From Pseudomonas fluorescens (lineage in GTDB: Bacteria; Pseudomonadota; Gammaproteobacteria; Pseudomonadales; Pseudomonadaceae): a stretch of 64,000 nucleotides of DNA. The translations under genes were made by a program, and so were the position numbers. Location: contig NZ_CP015637.1 of NCBI RefSeq assembly GCF_001708445.1, positions 6,015,001 to 6,079,000 of the forward strand. Reading direction: 5' to 3'. The notes below the pieces were generated by a model. It was not told the DNA's origin and ran no database searches. It saw nothing but the letters and a program-made list of their open reading frames with translations. Below are positions 10,342-20,287 of the stretch, piece by piece (positions within the stretch are counted from its first letter, which is position 1; every line of letters begins with the position of its first letter).

Positions 10342-10695
10342 TTGGACAGAGTGTTTATCGAAGGCCTGGAAGTCGACACCGTGATTGGGGCCTACGACTG
10401 GGAGCGCGGGATCCGTCAATGCTTGCGCCTGGACCTGAGCTTCGCGTGGGACAATCGCCCAGCCGCTGCCGGTGACGACCTGACCCTGGCTTTGGATTAC
10501 GCCAGCGTATCTGCCCGCATCCAGGCCTTTGCCGAACAGTCTCAGTACCAGTTGGTGGAGACGTTCGCCGAGCGGCTGGCCGAAGTGCTGATGAGTGAAT
10601 TCCAGATTCCCTGGCTGCACCTCAAGTTGACCAAACCGGGTGCCGTACCGGCCGCAAAGGGCGTGGGCGTGGAGATCGAGCGCGGATGTCGCTAA
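10342..10695 (+). CDS. folB: dihydroneopterin aldolase FolB
   Basis: A 117-residue folate enzyme that converts 7,8-dihydroneopterin to 6-hydroxymethyl-dihydropterin and glycolaldehyde. The start is a TTG codon (reading [20 protein letters not shown]) with GGAG six bases upstream, which gives the usual family length; an upstream TTG at 10312 lacks a site. The family Tyr/Glu region around GAYDWERG and the C-terminal [20 protein letters not shown] are present. It overlaps folK by 10 bases, so the two consecutive pathway steps are translationally coupled. Confidence 0.93.
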   Translation: MDRVFIEGLEVDTVIGAYDWERGIRQCLRLDLSFAWDNRPAAAGDDLTLALDYASVSARIQAFAEQSQYQLVETFAERLAEVLMSEFQIPWLHLKLTKPGAVPAAKGVGVEIERGCR

Positions 10696-11204
10696 CTCAG
10701 GTTTATCTCGGCCTTGGCAGCAATATTGAGCGCGAAGCCCACCTGCGCGCGGGTCTTGACGCGCTGGCGAGCTTCTTGACGGATGTGCGCTGTTCGGCTG
10801 TGTTCGAAAGCCAACCCGTGGGCATCAAGAGCGGACCGTTCTTCAATCTCGTGGTGTCGGCCTATACCGACCTGCCGTTGATGGAGCTGGATCGCCGGCT
10901 TAAATTCATCGAGGCCGACAACGGTCGTTATGCGCCAGACCGCAAAGGGCTACCGCTGGATATCGACGTGCTGCTGTACGGCGACTTGGTGGGCAACTTT
11001 GATGGCTTGATCCTGCCACGGGCAGAAATCCTGAAAAACGCCTTCGTGCTGTGGCCGCTGTCGTTGATGGCGCCCGATCGTGTGCATCCTGAAGCGGGCA
11101 AGACGATGGCTGCACTCTGGCGTGATGCTCAGATCGACCAGGTGCTGGCGCCTGTCGGTTTTGAATGGCAGGGCCAGCAACTCACCCCGGACGCGCTCTT
11201 ATAG
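10686..11204 (+). CDS. folK: 2-amino-4-hydroxy-6-hydroxymethyldihydropteridine diphosphokinase FolK
   Basis: A 172-residue HPPK that pyrophosphorylates the FolB product with ATP. Motifs seen are the N-terminal YLGLGSNI, the loop region [24 protein letters not shown] segment (here [19 protein letters not shown]), and [16 protein letters not shown]. It overlaps folB. Its TAG stop lies inside the left arm of a REPIN, so the repeat sets the very C-terminus. Confidence 0.95.
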   Translation: MSLTQVYLGLGSNIEREAHLRAGLDALASFLTDVRCSAVFESQPVGIKSGPFFNLVVSAYTDLPLMELDRRLKFIEADNGRYAPDRKGLPLDIDVLLYGDLVGNFDGLILPRAEILKNAFVLWPLSLMAPDRVHPEAGKTMAALWRDAQIDQVLAPVGFEWQGQQLTPDALL

Positions 11205-11277
11205 GCGCGAGCGTGCTCGCGAAAAAACCGAGAGCGTTGCGTTATCGTTGACGTTCTTCGCGAGCAAGGCTCCTACA
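11200..11277. repeat. REPIN (TAGGAGCGAGC...-type) between convergent folK and cca
   Basis: Two inverted REP arms of the TGTAGGAGCGAGCTTGCTCG type, at about 11200-11223 and 11257-11277, flank a roughly 30-base spacer. The arms are imperfect relative to the cleaner copy at 62997-63097. The stop codons of folK (11202-11204) and cca (11273-11275) both lie within the arms. Confidence 0.8.
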
Positions 11278-12505
11278 AGGGTTTGTGTTGTTCCTTGTAG
11301 GCTTTGAGTGTCTTGAGCCGTTCGCGCTTGAGTGCTTCGCCCAACTCCGGGCCTTTGAAACCTTTCTCAAGCAGTGGCGCAACGGCAACTTCGCGCGCTG
11401 CCTTCGCCGCACCGCGCAAGTAATCCGCTTGTGGATAACTTCTTTGCTCCAGCCCCTTGCGGCCCCGGGCATCCATTTCGCAGGCGACTACAAACTCTTC
11501 AAAACGCTGTGGCCTGCGGTAGACGTCAAAACTCTGCAGTAACTCCAGCAGCGTTGACGCTTTCAGCTCCAGCGCGCGGTGGCCATGGGTGTGATATTGG
11601 CCCACCAGCAACGCCAATTCCTGGCAATCCCTCGGTACTTTGAAGCGCTCATTGACGGCCTTGATCAGTTCCAGGCCTCGATGCTCATGAGCGATATGCT
11701 GCGGTAACTTATCCACAGGCGTCAGGCCCTTGCCCAGGTCGTGCAGCAAGCAGGCCCAGCGCACGGTCAGCGGCTGCTGATGCAGGGCGGCCTGCTCCAA
11801 CACGCTCAAGGTGTGCACGCCGGTGTCGATTTCGGGGTGATGGGCTTCGGGCTGTGGTACGCCGAACAGTGCGTCGACTTCCGGCATCAAGGTTTTCAGC
11901 GCATCGCAGTCACGCAGTACCTGGATAAACACTTGGGGCTGATCTTCCATCAGTGCCCTGGAGATTTCTTTCCAGCTGCGCTCCGGGGTCAGGGCCTCCA
12001 GTTCACCGGATTCGCTGAGCTGGCGCATCAGCTCCAGGGTCTCGGGAGCGACCGTGAAACCCAGGTGGGCGTAACGTGCGGCAAACCGCGCAACGCGAAG
12101 TACGCGCAAAGGATCTTCGGCGAACGCCGGGGAAACGTGACGCAAAATGCGCGCTTCAAGATCGCGTTGGCCGTGATATGGATCGGTCAGGGTGCCGTCG
12201 TCGTCTTCGGCCATCGCGTTGATGGTCAGGTCGCGACGGATCAGGTCTTCTTCCAGGGTGACTTCAGGGCTGGCGTGAAACACAAACCCGCCATACCCAC
12301 GACCACTTTTGCGTTCCGTGCGGGCGAGGGCGTATTCGTCGCCGTTTTTTGGGTCCAGGAATACCGGGAAGTCCGCGCCCACCGGTTTGTAGCCTTTGGC
12401 AAGCATCTCGTCGGTGGTCGCGCCGACGACGACGCGATCGATATCGGTGACCTTGATGCCCAGCAGGCGGTCGCGCACGGCGCCACCGACTTTGTAGATT
12501 TTCAT
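11273..12505 (-). CDS. cca: CCA-adding tRNA nucleotidyltransferase
   Basis: A 410-residue class II nucleotidyltransferase that builds or repairs the tRNA 3' CCA end. Motifs: [10 protein letters not shown], the metal-binding DxD-type segment in the [12 protein letters not shown] region, [10 protein letters not shown], and the ERxxxE-type segment before residue 170. An HD domain (CLLHDLGKG) follows, as in the E. coli-type enzyme with phosphohydrolase activity. The GGAGG ribosome-binding site lies in the stem of the hairpin at 12510-12561. Confidence 0.96.
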   Translation of the reverse strand: MKIYKVGGAVRDRLLGIKVTDIDRVVVGATTDEMLAKGYKPVGADFPVFLDPKNGDEYALARTERKSGRGYGGFVFHASPEVTLEEDLIRRDLTINAMAEDDDGTLTDPYHGQRDLEARILRHVSPAFAEDPLRVLRVARFAARYAHLGFTVAPETLELMRQLSESGELEALTPERSWKEISRALMEDQPQVFIQVLRDCDALKTLMPEVDALFGVPQPEAHHPEIDTGVHTLSVLEQAALHQQPLTVRWACLLHDLGKGLTPVDKLPQHIAHEHRGLELIKAVNERFKVPRDCQELALLVGQYHTHGHRALELKASTLLELLQSFDVYRRPQRFEEFVVACEMDARGRKGLEQRSYPQADYLRGAAKAAREVAVAPLLEKGFKGPELGEALKRERLKTLKAYKEQHKPL

Positions 12506-12509
12506 GAAA

Positions 12510-12561
12510 AAGCCTCCATTAGCGCCACAGGATACCGCCTGTGCCTGGCCAATGGAGGCTT
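12510..12561 (-). terminator. terminator hairpin between the spoVR-family gene and cca, containing the cca ribosome-binding site
   Basis: An outer 11-bp perfect stem (AAGCCTCCATT/AATGGAGGCTT) encloses an inner CACAGG/CCTGTG stem. On the minus strand it is followed immediately by TTT and then the cca ATG. It fits an intrinsic terminator of the prkA-DUF444-spoVR transcript, and it would also pair the GGAGG of cca. Confidence 0.65.
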
Positions 12562-12568
12562 TGCTGTT

Positions 12569-14134
12569 TCAGAGATGGACGACGGCGAGGTCCAGGCGGC
12601 CGTAGTCGTTGTCGTTGTGATCGCTGCGTGGGGGGACATGGTGGGTTTTCATCACCTGATCACCCTGCAAGGTTTCCAGGTGGATATCGAACCCCCATAG
12701 CCGGTGCAGATGCTTGAGCACCTCCTCGGTGGATTCCCCCAAGGGTTTGCGGTCGTGCTGCTGATGACGCAGGGTCAGCGAGCGATCGCCGCGTACGTCG
12801 ATGCTGTAGATCTGGATGTTCGGCTCGCGGTTGCCCAGGTTGTACTGCGCCGCCAGGGTTTCCCGGATGATGCGGTAGCCTGGTTCGTCGTGAATGGCCG
12901 GCACCACCAGGTCATCCTTGAGGTCGTCATCCAGAATGCTGAACAGCTTGAGGTCGCGAATGACCTTGGGTGACAGGTACTGCAGGATGAAACTTTCATC
13001 CTTGAAGCTGCTCATGGCGAACTTGATGGTCGACAGCCAATCGCTGCCGGCGATTTCCGGGAACCAGCGACGGTCTTCCTCGGTGGGGTGCTCGCACATG
13101 CGCCGGATGTCGCGGTACATGGCAAAGCCCAGGGCATAGGGGTTGATGCCGCTGTAATACGGGCTGTCGAAGCCGGGTTGGAATACCACGCTGGTATGGG
13201 ACGTGAGGAACTCCATCATGAAGCCGTCGGTGACCAGGCCTTCGTCGTACAGGTCGTTCATCAACGTGTAGTGCCAGAATGTCGCCCAGCCTTCGTTCAT
13301 CACCTGGGTCTGGCGTTGTGGATAAAAGTACTGGGCGATCTTGCGCACGATGCGCACGATTTCCCGTTGCCAAGGCTCCAGTAGCGGTGCGTGTTTTTCC
13401 AGGAAGTACAGGATGTTTTCCTGGGGTTCGACGGGGAAGCGTGCATTATCCTTGTCACTGTTCTTGCCCGCGCGTTTGGGAATAGTGCGCCACAGGTCAT
13501 TGATCTGCTTCTGCAGGTGCTCCTCGCGCTCCTTCTGGCGCAGGCGCTCTTCCTCGGCCGAAATCGGATAGGGTCGTTTGTAGCGGTCGACCCCATAGTT
13601 CATCAGGGCATGGCAGGAGTCGAGCAGGTCTTCCACCGCGTCGATGCCATGGCGTTCCTCGCATTGCATGATGTACTGCTTGGCGAACACCAGGTAATCG
13701 ATGATCGAGCTGGCATCGGTCCAGGTGCGGAACAGGTAGTTACCCTTGAAAAAGCTGTTATGCCCATAGCAGGCGTGAGCCACCACCAGCGCTTGCATGC
13801 AGATGGTGTTTTCTTCCATCAGGTAGGCGATGCACGGGTCGGAGTTGATGACGATTTCGTAGGCCAGGCCCATCTGCCCGCGGCTATAGGACTTTTCAGT
13901 GCTGAGGAAGTGCTTGCCATAGGACCAGTGGTGATAACCCAGCGGCATGCCCACCGAGGCATAGGCGTCCATCATCTGTTCAGCGGTGATCACTTCGATC
14001 TGGTTGGGGTAGGTGTCCAGGGCATAACCGGCCGCGATACGGCTGATTTCCCGGTCATAGGCCTGGATCAGTTCAAAGGTCCACTCAGACCCCGTGGAGA
14101 TAGGTTGGCGTTTTTGCTCTTTTTTGGCGGTCAT
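12569..14134 (-). CDS. SpoVR family protein (YcgB-like)
   Basis: A 521-residue cytosolic protein of the SpoVR/YcgB family, whose biochemical function is not established. Characteristic segments are the N-terminal [18 protein letters not shown], the [20 protein letters not shown] histidine-containing block, and [14 protein letters not shown]. Its start overlaps the DUF444 stop by 4 bases. It is the third gene of a conserved prkA-DUF444-spoVR unit induced by stress and stationary phase in enterobacteria. No truncation is visible. Confidence 0.93.
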   Translation of the reverse strand: MTAKKEQKRQPISTGSEWTFELIQAYDREISRIAAGYALDTYPNQIEVITAEQMMDAYASVGMPLGYHHWSYGKHFLSTEKSYSRGQMGLAYEIVINSDPCIAYLMEENTICMQALVVAHACYGHNSFFKGNYLFRTWTDASSIIDYLVFAKQYIMQCEERHGIDAVEDLLDSCHALMNYGVDRYKRPYPISAEEERLRQKEREEHLQKQINDLWRTIPKRAGKNSDKDNARFPVEPQENILYFLEKHAPLLEPWQREIVRIVRKIAQYFYPQRQTQVMNEGWATFWHYTLMNDLYDEGLVTDGFMMEFLTSHTSVVFQPGFDSPYYSGINPYALGFAMYRDIRRMCEHPTEEDRRWFPEIAGSDWLSTIKFAMSSFKDESFILQYLSPKVIRDLKLFSILDDDLKDDLVVPAIHDEPGYRIIRETLAAQYNLGNREPNIQIYSIDVRGDRSLTLRHQQHDRKPLGESTEEVLKHLHRLWGFDIHLETLQGDQVMKTHHVPPRSDHNDNDYGRLDLAVVHL

Positions 14135-15402
14135 GTCACTAACCTGCGCTGGAAGAGTTCACGGAAGACCGGGTAGATATCGCCGGCCGAGACCAGTTGC
14201 TGCTGGGCGAATGTGTCGGCAAAGGCTTCGCCGATGCGCTCGTATTCGAACCACAGCGCCTGATGCTCACGGGGGGTGATCTCAACATAAGTGTAGTACT
14301 GCACGAACGGCATGATCTGGTTGATCAGGATGTCGCGGCAGATGGGCGAGTCATCGTTCCAGTTGTCACCGTCCGAGGCTTGCGCGGCATAGATGTTCCA
14401 CTCGTTGGCGGGGTAGCGCTCGGCCATGATCTCCTGCATCAGTTTCAAGGCGCTGGAAACGATAGTGCCGCCGGTTTCCCGCGAGTAGAAGAACTCCTCT
14501 TCGTCCACTTCTCGGGCGCTGGTGTGATGGCGGATAAACACCACGTCGATCTTGTCGTAGTTCCGCTTGAGGAACAGGTACAGCAGGATGAAAAAGCGCT
14601 TGGCAATGTCCTTGGTGGCCTGGGTCATCGAGCCGGACACGTCCATCAGGCAGAACATCACGGCTTTGGAGCTGGGGTTGGGCTGCTTGACCAGCAGGTT
14701 GTATTTCAAATCGAAGGTGTCGAGGAACGGCACCCGGTGGATCCGCGCGCTGAGTTTCTCGATTTCAACTTCAATTTCCTGGATATCGCCGAAGTTATCC
14801 GGTTCTTCGCGCTTCAAGCGTGCCAACTCTTCCTTGGCCTCTCTCAGCTTGGCGCGGCTGCTTCCCGACAGGGCGATACGCCGTGCATGGGCTGAGCGAA
14901 GGGTGCGGATGATGTTGATACGGGACGGATTGCCTTCGTTGCTGATCCCCGCGCGCACCGTTTTGTAGGTGTCGGTACCGGTCAGGTTGCGCTTGACCAG
15001 GTTGGGTAGCTCCAGGTCCTCGAACATGAATTCGAGGAATTCTTCCTGGGTGATCTGGAACACGAACTCGTCCATGCCCTCGCCGGAGTTACCCGCCTTG
15101 CCTGGGCCTTTGCCCCCGCCGCCGCCCTGGGGTCGTTGGATATGTTCGCCAGTGGTGAATTCCTTGTTGCCGGGGTGCACCACGGTTTGTTTGCCGCCCC
15201 GGCCATGGTGCAGCACCGGTTCGTCGATGTCCCGTCCGGGAATGCTGATTTGCTCGCCGTGCTCCATGTCGGTGATGGAACGGCGGCTGACGGCCTCTTC
15301 AACGGCCTTTTTGATGTGGTCACGGTAACGCCGCAGGAAACGTTGGCGGTTTACCGTGCTTTTGTTCTTGCCATTGAGGCGTCGGTCGATCACATAGCTC
15401 AT
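14131..15402 (-). CDS. DUF444 family protein (YeaH/YhbH)
   Basis: A 423-residue protein of the YeaH/YhbH family. It has a Gly-rich linker around residues 80-105, and a von Willebrand A-like C-terminal half with a MIDAS-type DVSGSM motif. The start was moved to [13 protein letters not shown], which has GGAGGG six bases upstream. It lies between prkA and spoVR and probably acts with the PrkA kinase, as YeaG/YeaH do in E. coli nitrogen-starvation and stress responses. The molecular role is not known. Confidence 0.93.
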   Translation of the reverse strand: MSYVIDRRLNGKNKSTVNRQRFLRRYRDHIKKAVEEAVSRRSITDMEHGEQISIPGRDIDEPVLHHGRGGKQTVVHPGNKEFTTGEHIQRPQGGGGGKGPGKAGNSGEGMDEFVFQITQEEFLEFMFEDLELPNLVKRNLTGTDTYKTVRAGISNEGNPSRINIIRTLRSAHARRIALSGSSRAKLREAKEELARLKREEPDNFGDIQEIEVEIEKLSARIHRVPFLDTFDLKYNLLVKQPNPSSKAVMFCLMDVSGSMTQATKDIAKRFFILLYLFLKRNYDKIDVVFIRHHTSAREVDEEEFFYSRETGGTIVSSALKLMQEIMAERYPANEWNIYAAQASDGDNWNDDSPICRDILINQIMPFVQYYTYVEITPREHQALWFEYERIGEAFADTFAQQQLVSAGDIYPVFRELFQRRLVT

Positions 15403-15473
15403 GGGGAGCCCTCCGGGCAGCTTCACGTTACAAGCTTCAAGCCGCGAGCTGGAAGCTTAGAGACAAGCGGTCA

Positions 15474-15498
15474 GCTGCCAGGCCAAATGCCTGGCAGC
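15474..15498 (-). repeat. hairpin in the prkA-DUF444 gap
   Basis: A perfect 10-bp stem (GCTGCCAGGC/GCCTGGCAGC) with a 5-base loop lies 18 bases past the prkA stop. AAGCTT-rich repetitive sequence of a kind common between Pseudomonas genes surrounds it (15421-15470). There is no U-tract, so mRNA stabilisation or partial attenuation within the operon is likelier than full termination. Confidence 0.5.
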
Positions 15499-15515
15499 GC
15501 ACGCTTGCCGCTGCC

Positions 15516-17438
15516 TTACTGCGATTTGCGAACTCGCAAATACCACTCGGAGAGTAGCCGTACTTGTTTGTCGGTGTAGCCACGCTCGACCATGCGTGTG
15601 ACGAAGTCGTTGTGTTTTTGCTGGTCCTCCTTGCTGGCCTTGGCGTTGAAGCTGATGACCGGCAGCAGATCCTCGGTGTTGGAGAACATTTTCTTCTCGA
15701 TGACCACCCGCAACTTCTCGTAGCTGAGCCAGGTGGGGTTCTTGCCGTTGTTGTTCGCTCGTGCGCGCAATACGAAGTTGACGATTTCGTTGCGGAAATC
15801 CTTCGGATTGCTGATGCCCGCCGGTTTCTCGATTTTTTCCAGTTCCTCGTTGAGGGCCACGCGGTTGAGGATTTCGCCGGTTTCCGGGTCGCGGTATTCC
15901 TGGTCCTGGATCCAGAAGTCTGCGTACAACACGTAGCGGTCGAAGATGTTCTGGCCGTACTCGCTGTAGGACTCCAGGTAAGCGGTCTGGATTTCCTTGC
16001 CGATAAACTCGATGTAGCGTGGTGCAAGGTATTCCTTGAGGAAGCGCAGGTAGCGTTCGCGGGTTTCTGCCTGGAATTGCTCCTGTTCGATCTGCTGCTC
16101 CAGCACATAGAGCAGGTGCACCGGGTTGGCGGCGATTTCATGGGGGTCGAAGTTGAAGACTTTGGACAGGATCTTGAACGCAAAGCGCGTCGACAGGCCG
16201 TTCATGCCCTCATCCACGCCCGCCGTGTCGCGATATTCCTGGATCGACTTGGCCTTGGGGTCGGTGTCCTTGAGGTTTTCGCCGTCGTACACCCGCATCT
16301 TCGAGTAGATATTCGAGTTTTCCGGCTCCTTGAGGCGCGACAGCACGGTGAACTGGGCAAGCATCTTCAAGGTGTCAGGTGCGCAATGCGCCTTGGCCAG
16401 GGAGCTGTTGAACAGCAACTTGTCGTAGATCTTGATTTCGTCACTGACGCGCAGGCAGTACGGCACCTTGACGATGTAGATCCGGTCGATGAAGGCTTCG
16501 TTGTTCTTGTTGTTGCGGAAGGTGTGCCATTCCGATTCGTTGGAGTGGGCCAGCAGGATCCCGGTAAACGGAATCGCCCCCAGGCCTTCAGTACTGTTGT
16601 AGTTGCCTTCCTGGGTCGCGGTGAGCAGTGGGTGCAGCACCTTGATCGGCGCCTTGAACATCTCCACGAATTCCATCAGGCCCTGGTTGGCCCGGCACAG
16701 CGCGCCGGAGTAGCTGTAGGCGTCGGCATCGTTCTGCGGGAATTCCTCCAGTTTGCGGATATCGACCTTACCCACCAGTGCCGAAATGTCCTGGTTGTTC
16801 TCATCGCCCGGTTCAGTCTTGGCCACGCCGATCTGGTTGAGGATCGACGGGTAGAGTTTCACTACGCGGAACTGGCTGATATCACCGCCAAACTCGGCCA
16901 GCCGCTTGGTGGCCCAGGGCGACATGATGGTGTTGAGGTAGCGCCGGGGAATGCCGAAATCCTCTTCGAGGATCGCGCCATCTTCCGTGGCGTTGAACAG
17001 GCCCAGGGGCGATTCGAAGACCGGCGAGCCCTTGATCGCATAGAAGGGCACTTTCTCAATCAGTTGTTTGAGCTTTTCAGCCAGGGACGATTTACCGCCG
17101 CCAACCGGGCCGAGCAGGTAGAGGATCTGTTTCTTCTCCTCCAGGCCTTGGGCGGCATGGCGGAAGTAGGAGACGATCTGGTCAATGCATTCTTCCATTC
17201 CATGGAAGTCCTCAAAGGCCGGGTAGCGACGGATCACCTTGTTGGAGAATATTCGCGACAGGCGCGAATTGTTGGAGGTGTCTACCAGCTCCGGCTCGCC
17301 AATCGCCAGCAGCAGGCGTTCGGCGGCAGACGCGTAGGTGCTGCGATCCTGTTTGCACAGCTCGAGATACTCTTGAAGCGTGAGTTCTTCCTGCTGTGTG
17401 GATGCGAAGCGTTGTTGGAAGTGGCTAAAAATACTCAT
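15516..17438 (-). CDS. prkA: PrkA family serine protein kinase (YeaG-like)
   Basis: A 640-residue PrkA/YeaG family protein. An AAA-type P-loop domain comes first (LLGPVGGGKSSLAEKLK near residue 105), and a C-terminal PrkA kinase-like domain follows. The start was set at MSIFSHFQQRFAST, giving the family length; 26 upstream codons are open but do not match the family. It leads the prkA-DUF444-spoVR unit. In E. coli the YeaG kinase acts in stress and nitrogen starvation. Substrates here are unknown. Confidence 0.94.
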   Translation of the reverse strand: MSIFSHFQQRFASTQQEELTLQEYLELCKQDRSTYASAAERLLLAIGEPELVDTSNNSRLSRIFSNKVIRRYPAFEDFHGMEECIDQIVSYFRHAAQGLEEKKQILYLLGPVGGGKSSLAEKLKQLIEKVPFYAIKGSPVFESPLGLFNATEDGAILEEDFGIPRRYLNTIMSPWATKRLAEFGGDISQFRVVKLYPSILNQIGVAKTEPGDENNQDISALVGKVDIRKLEEFPQNDADAYSYSGALCRANQGLMEFVEMFKAPIKVLHPLLTATQEGNYNSTEGLGAIPFTGILLAHSNESEWHTFRNNKNNEAFIDRIYIVKVPYCLRVSDEIKIYDKLLFNSSLAKAHCAPDTLKMLAQFTVLSRLKEPENSNIYSKMRVYDGENLKDTDPKAKSIQEYRDTAGVDEGMNGLSTRFAFKILSKVFNFDPHEIAANPVHLLYVLEQQIEQEQFQAETRERYLRFLKEYLAPRYIEFIGKEIQTAYLESYSEYGQNIFDRYVLYADFWIQDQEYRDPETGEILNRVALNEELEKIEKPAGISNPKDFRNEIVNFVLRARANNNGKNPTWLSYEKLRVVIEKKMFSNTEDLLPVISFNAKASKEDQQKHNDFVTRMVERGYTDKQVRLLSEWYLRVRKSQ

Positions 17439-17608
17439 GACGTCGTCACCTCGCTCGATACGTGGAGCCGACGCCGGATCAATCAGTCGATGCTGGCAGA
17501 CATTGACGGACGCCAATGGCTGTTTTCCCCCCAGAACACCCTGAAACGCTACCGATGACCCGCACGCCGGTGTACCGGCTCTCCCCTGATTCGGATGGCC
17601 TGCGCTTA

Positions 17609-17635
17609 AGGATAGTTCGGAATCCGGGAGGTCAA
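17609..17635 (-). promoter_or_regulatory. candidate prkA promoter (sigma-S/sigma-70 type)
   Basis: On the minus strand TTGACC (17630-17635) precedes CTATCCT (17609-17615), similar to the CTATACT -10 favoured by RpoS. The spacer is only about 15 bases. It lies 171 bases before the prkA start. The stationary-phase role of the family makes RpoS control plausible; this is a weak by-eye call. Confidence 0.3.
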
Positions 17636-17660
17636 GGTGCGATGCACAATTAGTTTGGCT

Positions 17661-17683
17661 GCGCCGTTCGTCAGAAACGGCGC
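17661..17683 (-). terminator. hairpin downstream of glpE
   Basis: An 8-bp perfect stem (GCGCCGTT/AACGGCGC) with a 7-base loop lies 40 bases past the glpE stop. There is no U-run after it. It may end the lptD-to-glpE transcript ahead of the prkA promoter. Confidence 0.35.
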
Positions 17684-17723
17684 TAGCCCAAGCATCACGG
17701 GGGGTAGCGGGGTGTGAAAAAAA

Positions 17724-18053
17724 TTATTGCGAATCGGATGAAGAAATTTCTGCAGGATACGTCGTACGCCACAGCTCAAAGCCGCCGTCCAGGCTATAGA
17801 CGTCGGAGAAACCCTGGCTGATCAGGTAGGCGGCCGCGCTCTGGCTGGAGTTGCCGTGGTAGCAGGCCACGATCACCGGCGCGTCGAGGTCGGCGGCGCG
17901 GATGAAATCGGCAATGTTGTGGTTGTCCAGATGACGGGCGTCTTTGATGTGGTTCAGGGCGTAAGTCTGCGGATCACGAATATCCACCACCACCGCGCCT
18001 TGTTCGCGCAGGACCTGGGCTTGTTCGGGAGAGATACGTTTGAATTCGCTCAT
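17724..18053 (-). CDS. glpE: thiosulfate sulfurtransferase GlpE (rhodanese)
   Basis: A 109-residue single-domain rhodanese that transfers sulfur from thiosulfate to cyanide or thiols. The active-site cysteine is C64 in the loop [12 protein letters not shown], matching the GlpE-type active loop. The start was moved to [13 protein letters not shown], which has AAGGAG upstream and restores the family length; 59 upstream codons overlap apaH. It follows apaH by 29 bases. Confidence 0.95.
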   Translation of the reverse strand: MSEFKRISPEQAQVLREQGAVVVDIRDPQTYALNHIKDARHLDNHNIADFIRAADLDAPVIVACYHGNSSQSAAAYLISQGFSDVYSLDGGFELWRTTYPAEISSSDSQ

Positions 18054-18082
18054 GGCGGGCTCCTTGGGCATGGCTGCTGCGT

Positions 18083-18934
18083 CTAGCGCTTGGCGGCAGC
18101 CGGCAGTGTAGCGGGAAGGGGGGAGGGGCACTGGCAGCTCAGGCGCTCGCCGGTGTCGATGTTCATAATGGTCATGGCGCCACCCCACACACAGCCGGTG
18201 TCGAGGGCGAATACACCAGGTTCGTCGCACTTGCCTTCGAGGGCCGCCCAGTGACCAAAGATAATCTTCGTGTCGCGGGTCTTGCGGTCCTTATGGGCGA
18301 ACCAGGGTTTGTAGCCGGGCAGCGCGGTGTCGGCGCCTTCCTTGCTCTTGAGGTCCAACTTGCCTTCGGCGGTGCAGAAGCGCATGCGCGTGAAGTAGTT
18401 GGTGATCACTCGCAGGCGGGCCACGCCGGTGAGGTCGTTGTCCCATTTGACCGGTTCGTTGCCGTACATGCCGTCGAGGTAGGCGGTGTACAGGCTGTCA
18501 TCGGCCAGGGCGCTTTCGACTTCGGCGGCGCACTTGAGGGCCTTTTTCAGTGTCCACTGGGGCGGGATACCGGCGTGGACCAGGGCCATGTCACGGCTTT
18601 CGTCGTAATGCATGATTTTCTGCTGGCGAAGCCAATCCAGCAGTTCGCCCCGGTCCGGCGCTTCGAGGATCTCGCGCAGCGTATCGCCCTTTTTCAGGCG
18701 CTCGATATTATTGCCGACCGCCAGCAGGTGCAGGTCGTGATTGCCCAATACGCACACCAGCGAGTCACGCAGGCGATAGAGGTAGCGTAGGGTGTCGAGG
18801 GACTGCGGGCCACGGTTGACGAGGTCGCCAACGAGCCACAGGCGATCTTTTGCTGGGTCGAAGGCCACGCGTTCGAGCAGGCATTGGAGGGGCTCCAGGC
18901 AGCCTTGCAGATCGCCGACCGCGTACGTCGCCAT
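18083..18934 (-). CDS. apaH: symmetrical bis(5'-nucleosyl)-tetraphosphatase ApaH
   Basis: A 283-residue metallophosphatase that hydrolyses Ap4A to two ADP and can decap Np4-RNA. The calcineurin-type motifs are at the N-terminus ([30 protein letters not shown]). The start codon overlaps the apaG stop by one base, a coupled pair found across gamma-proteobacteria. Confidence 0.97.
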   Translation of the reverse strand: MATYAVGDLQGCLEPLQCLLERVAFDPAKDRLWLVGDLVNRGPQSLDTLRYLYRLRDSLVCVLGNHDLHLLAVGNNIERLKKGDTLREILEAPDRGELLDWLRQQKIMHYDESRDMALVHAGIPPQWTLKKALKCAAEVESALADDSLYTAYLDGMYGNEPVKWDNDLTGVARLRVITNYFTRMRFCTAEGKLDLKSKEGADTALPGYKPWFAHKDRKTRDTKIIFGHWAALEGKCDEPGVFALDTGCVWGGAMTIMNIDTGERLSCQCPSPLPATLPAAAKR

Positions 18935-19314
18935 CAGTGCAAGGCTCCGGGCACCGCCAGGCGAAAAGGCTTGATGATTGCGTCGAACAGTTGGCCATCA
19001 GTGGCCTTCATCTGATACGAGCCTTGCATGGTGCCCACCTTGGAGGTCATCACCGTGCCGCTGCTGTAGGTATGACTGGCGCCGATATCGATCAATGGCT
19101 GCTGGCCGACGACGCCGGCGCCGCGCACTTCTTCGACTTGGCCGTCACCGTCAGTGATCACCCAATGGCGAGACAGCAGTTTGGCCGGCACCAGCCCATT
19201 GTTTTTCACCGTGATGGTGTAGGCAAAGGCGAAGCGGTTCTGTTCAGGTTGCGATTGGTCCGCCAGGAAGCGGGTGACGACGCTGACGTCGATCTGGTAG
19301 CGAGGATCGGACAT
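18934..19314 (-). CDS. apaG: ApaG (Co2+/Mg2+ efflux-associated protein)
   Basis: A 126-residue protein with the ApaG immunoglobulin-like beta fold. Family segments seen are [35 protein letters not shown] strands, and GTMQGSYQM near the end. Its function is poorly defined; mutants elsewhere affect metal tolerance. It is coupled to apaH. Confidence 0.96.
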   Translation of the reverse strand: MSDPRYQIDVSVVTRFLADQSQPEQNRFAFAYTITVKNNGLVPAKLLSRHWVITDGDGQVEEVRGAGVVGQQPLIDIGASHTYSSGTVMTSKVGTMQGSYQMKATDGQLFDAIIKPFRLAVPGALH

Positions 19315-19407
19315 GCAAGAGGCCTTAAAAGCAAAAGCGGAGGACAGCAGATGCGGATCAGTCTAGGCCATGAGGTGGGCACTAGGCCAGACATGCTGTC
19401 TGGCCCG

Positions 19408-19471
19408 GCAGGAGCCGGCTTGCCGGCGATAGCAATGACGAGCACGCCATCGCTGGCAAACTGGCTCCTGG
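19408..19471. repeat. REPIN-like inverted repeat between rsmA and apaG
   Basis: Two 23-base imperfect inverted arms (GGAGCCGGCTTGCCGGCGAT type, at 19408-19430 and 19449-19471) with an 18-base spacer. The element ends 3 bases before the rsmA stop. Its arm sequence differs from the other REP families in the window. Confidence 0.7.
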
Positions 19472-19474
19472 TGT

Positions 19475-20287
19475 TTATTCCTCCGCGGGGGCGGGCTGGA
19501 TGGCCAGTTGGTCTGCGAGACGCACGAAGGCAGCCAGGTCCAGTTGCTCGGGGCGCAGGCTGCCGTCGACGCCGGCGGCTTCGATTTCAGCGTTGCTCAG
19601 CAGGGCCTTCAGCGTGTTGCGCAAGGTCTTGCGACGCTGGTTGAACGCTTCACGCACCACGCGCTCCAGCAATTTGTGATCCTTTGCCGGGTGCGGCAGT
19701 ACGGCGTGAGGCACCAGGCGCACGATGGCCGAGTCGACCTTCGGTGGCGGGTTGAATGCGCCAGGGCCGACGTTGAACAGGTGTTCGACGCGGCAGTGGT
19801 ACTGCACCATGATCGACAGGCGACCCCAATCACCACCGCCAGGGCCGGCAGCCAGGCGTTCCACCACTTCCTTTTGCAGCATGAAGTGCATGTCGCGGAT
19901 GATCCCGGCGTTGTTGAGCAGGTGAAAAATCAGCGGTGTGGAGATGTTGTACGGCAGGTTACCCACTACCCGCAGGCTGTTGGGCGCCGCGTTCAGGGTG
20001 TTGAAGTCGAACTTCAGCGCATCGCCCTGATGCAGGTTGAAGTTGGGTTTGTCGGCAAACTGCTGGTTGAGGATCGGGATCAGGTCCTTGTCCAGTTCGA
20101 CCACGTCCAGTTGACCTCCGCTGGCCAACAGGCCTTGGGTCAGGGCGCCCTGGCCCGGGCCGATTTCCAGCAGACGGTCTTCAGGCTTGGCATGGATGGA
20201 GCGCAGGATACGGTCGATCACGCCAGCGTCGTGCAGGAAGTTTTGCCCGAAGCGCTTGCGCGCCCGGTGTTGGTAATGCTCGGTCAT
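19475..20287 (-). CDS. rsmA: 16S rRNA (adenine1518-N6/adenine1519-N6)-dimethyltransferase RsmA
   Basis: A 270-residue KsgA-family methyltransferase that dimethylates A1518 and A1519 of 16S rRNA late in 30S assembly. The SAM motif [11 protein letters not shown] and the catalytic NLPYNIS are present. The N-terminal [11 protein letters not shown] is canonical. It overlaps pdxA by 4 bases. This rsmA is the ksgA product, not the RNA-binding regulator of the same name in Pseudomonas. Confidence 0.97.
   Translation of the reverse strand: MTEHYQHRARKRFGQNFLHDAGVIDRILRSIHAKPEDRLLEIGPGQGALTQGLLASGGQLDVVELDKDLIPILNQQFADKPNFNLHQGDALKFDFNTLNAAPNSLRVVGNLPYNISTPLIFHLLNNAGIIRDMHFMLQKEVVERLAAGPGGGDWGRLSIMVQYHCRVEHLFNVGPGAFNPPPKVDSAIVRLVPHAVLPHPAKDHKLLERVVREAFNQRRKTLRNTLKALLSNAEIEAAGVDGSLRPEQLDLAAFVRLADQLAIQPAPAEE

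Noticed and set aside
15564..17558. 664-codon open frame opposite prkA
   Set aside because: Antisense shadow caused by high-GC codon bias; no ribosome-binding site and no protein-family features, while the minus-strand prkA matches its family along its whole length.
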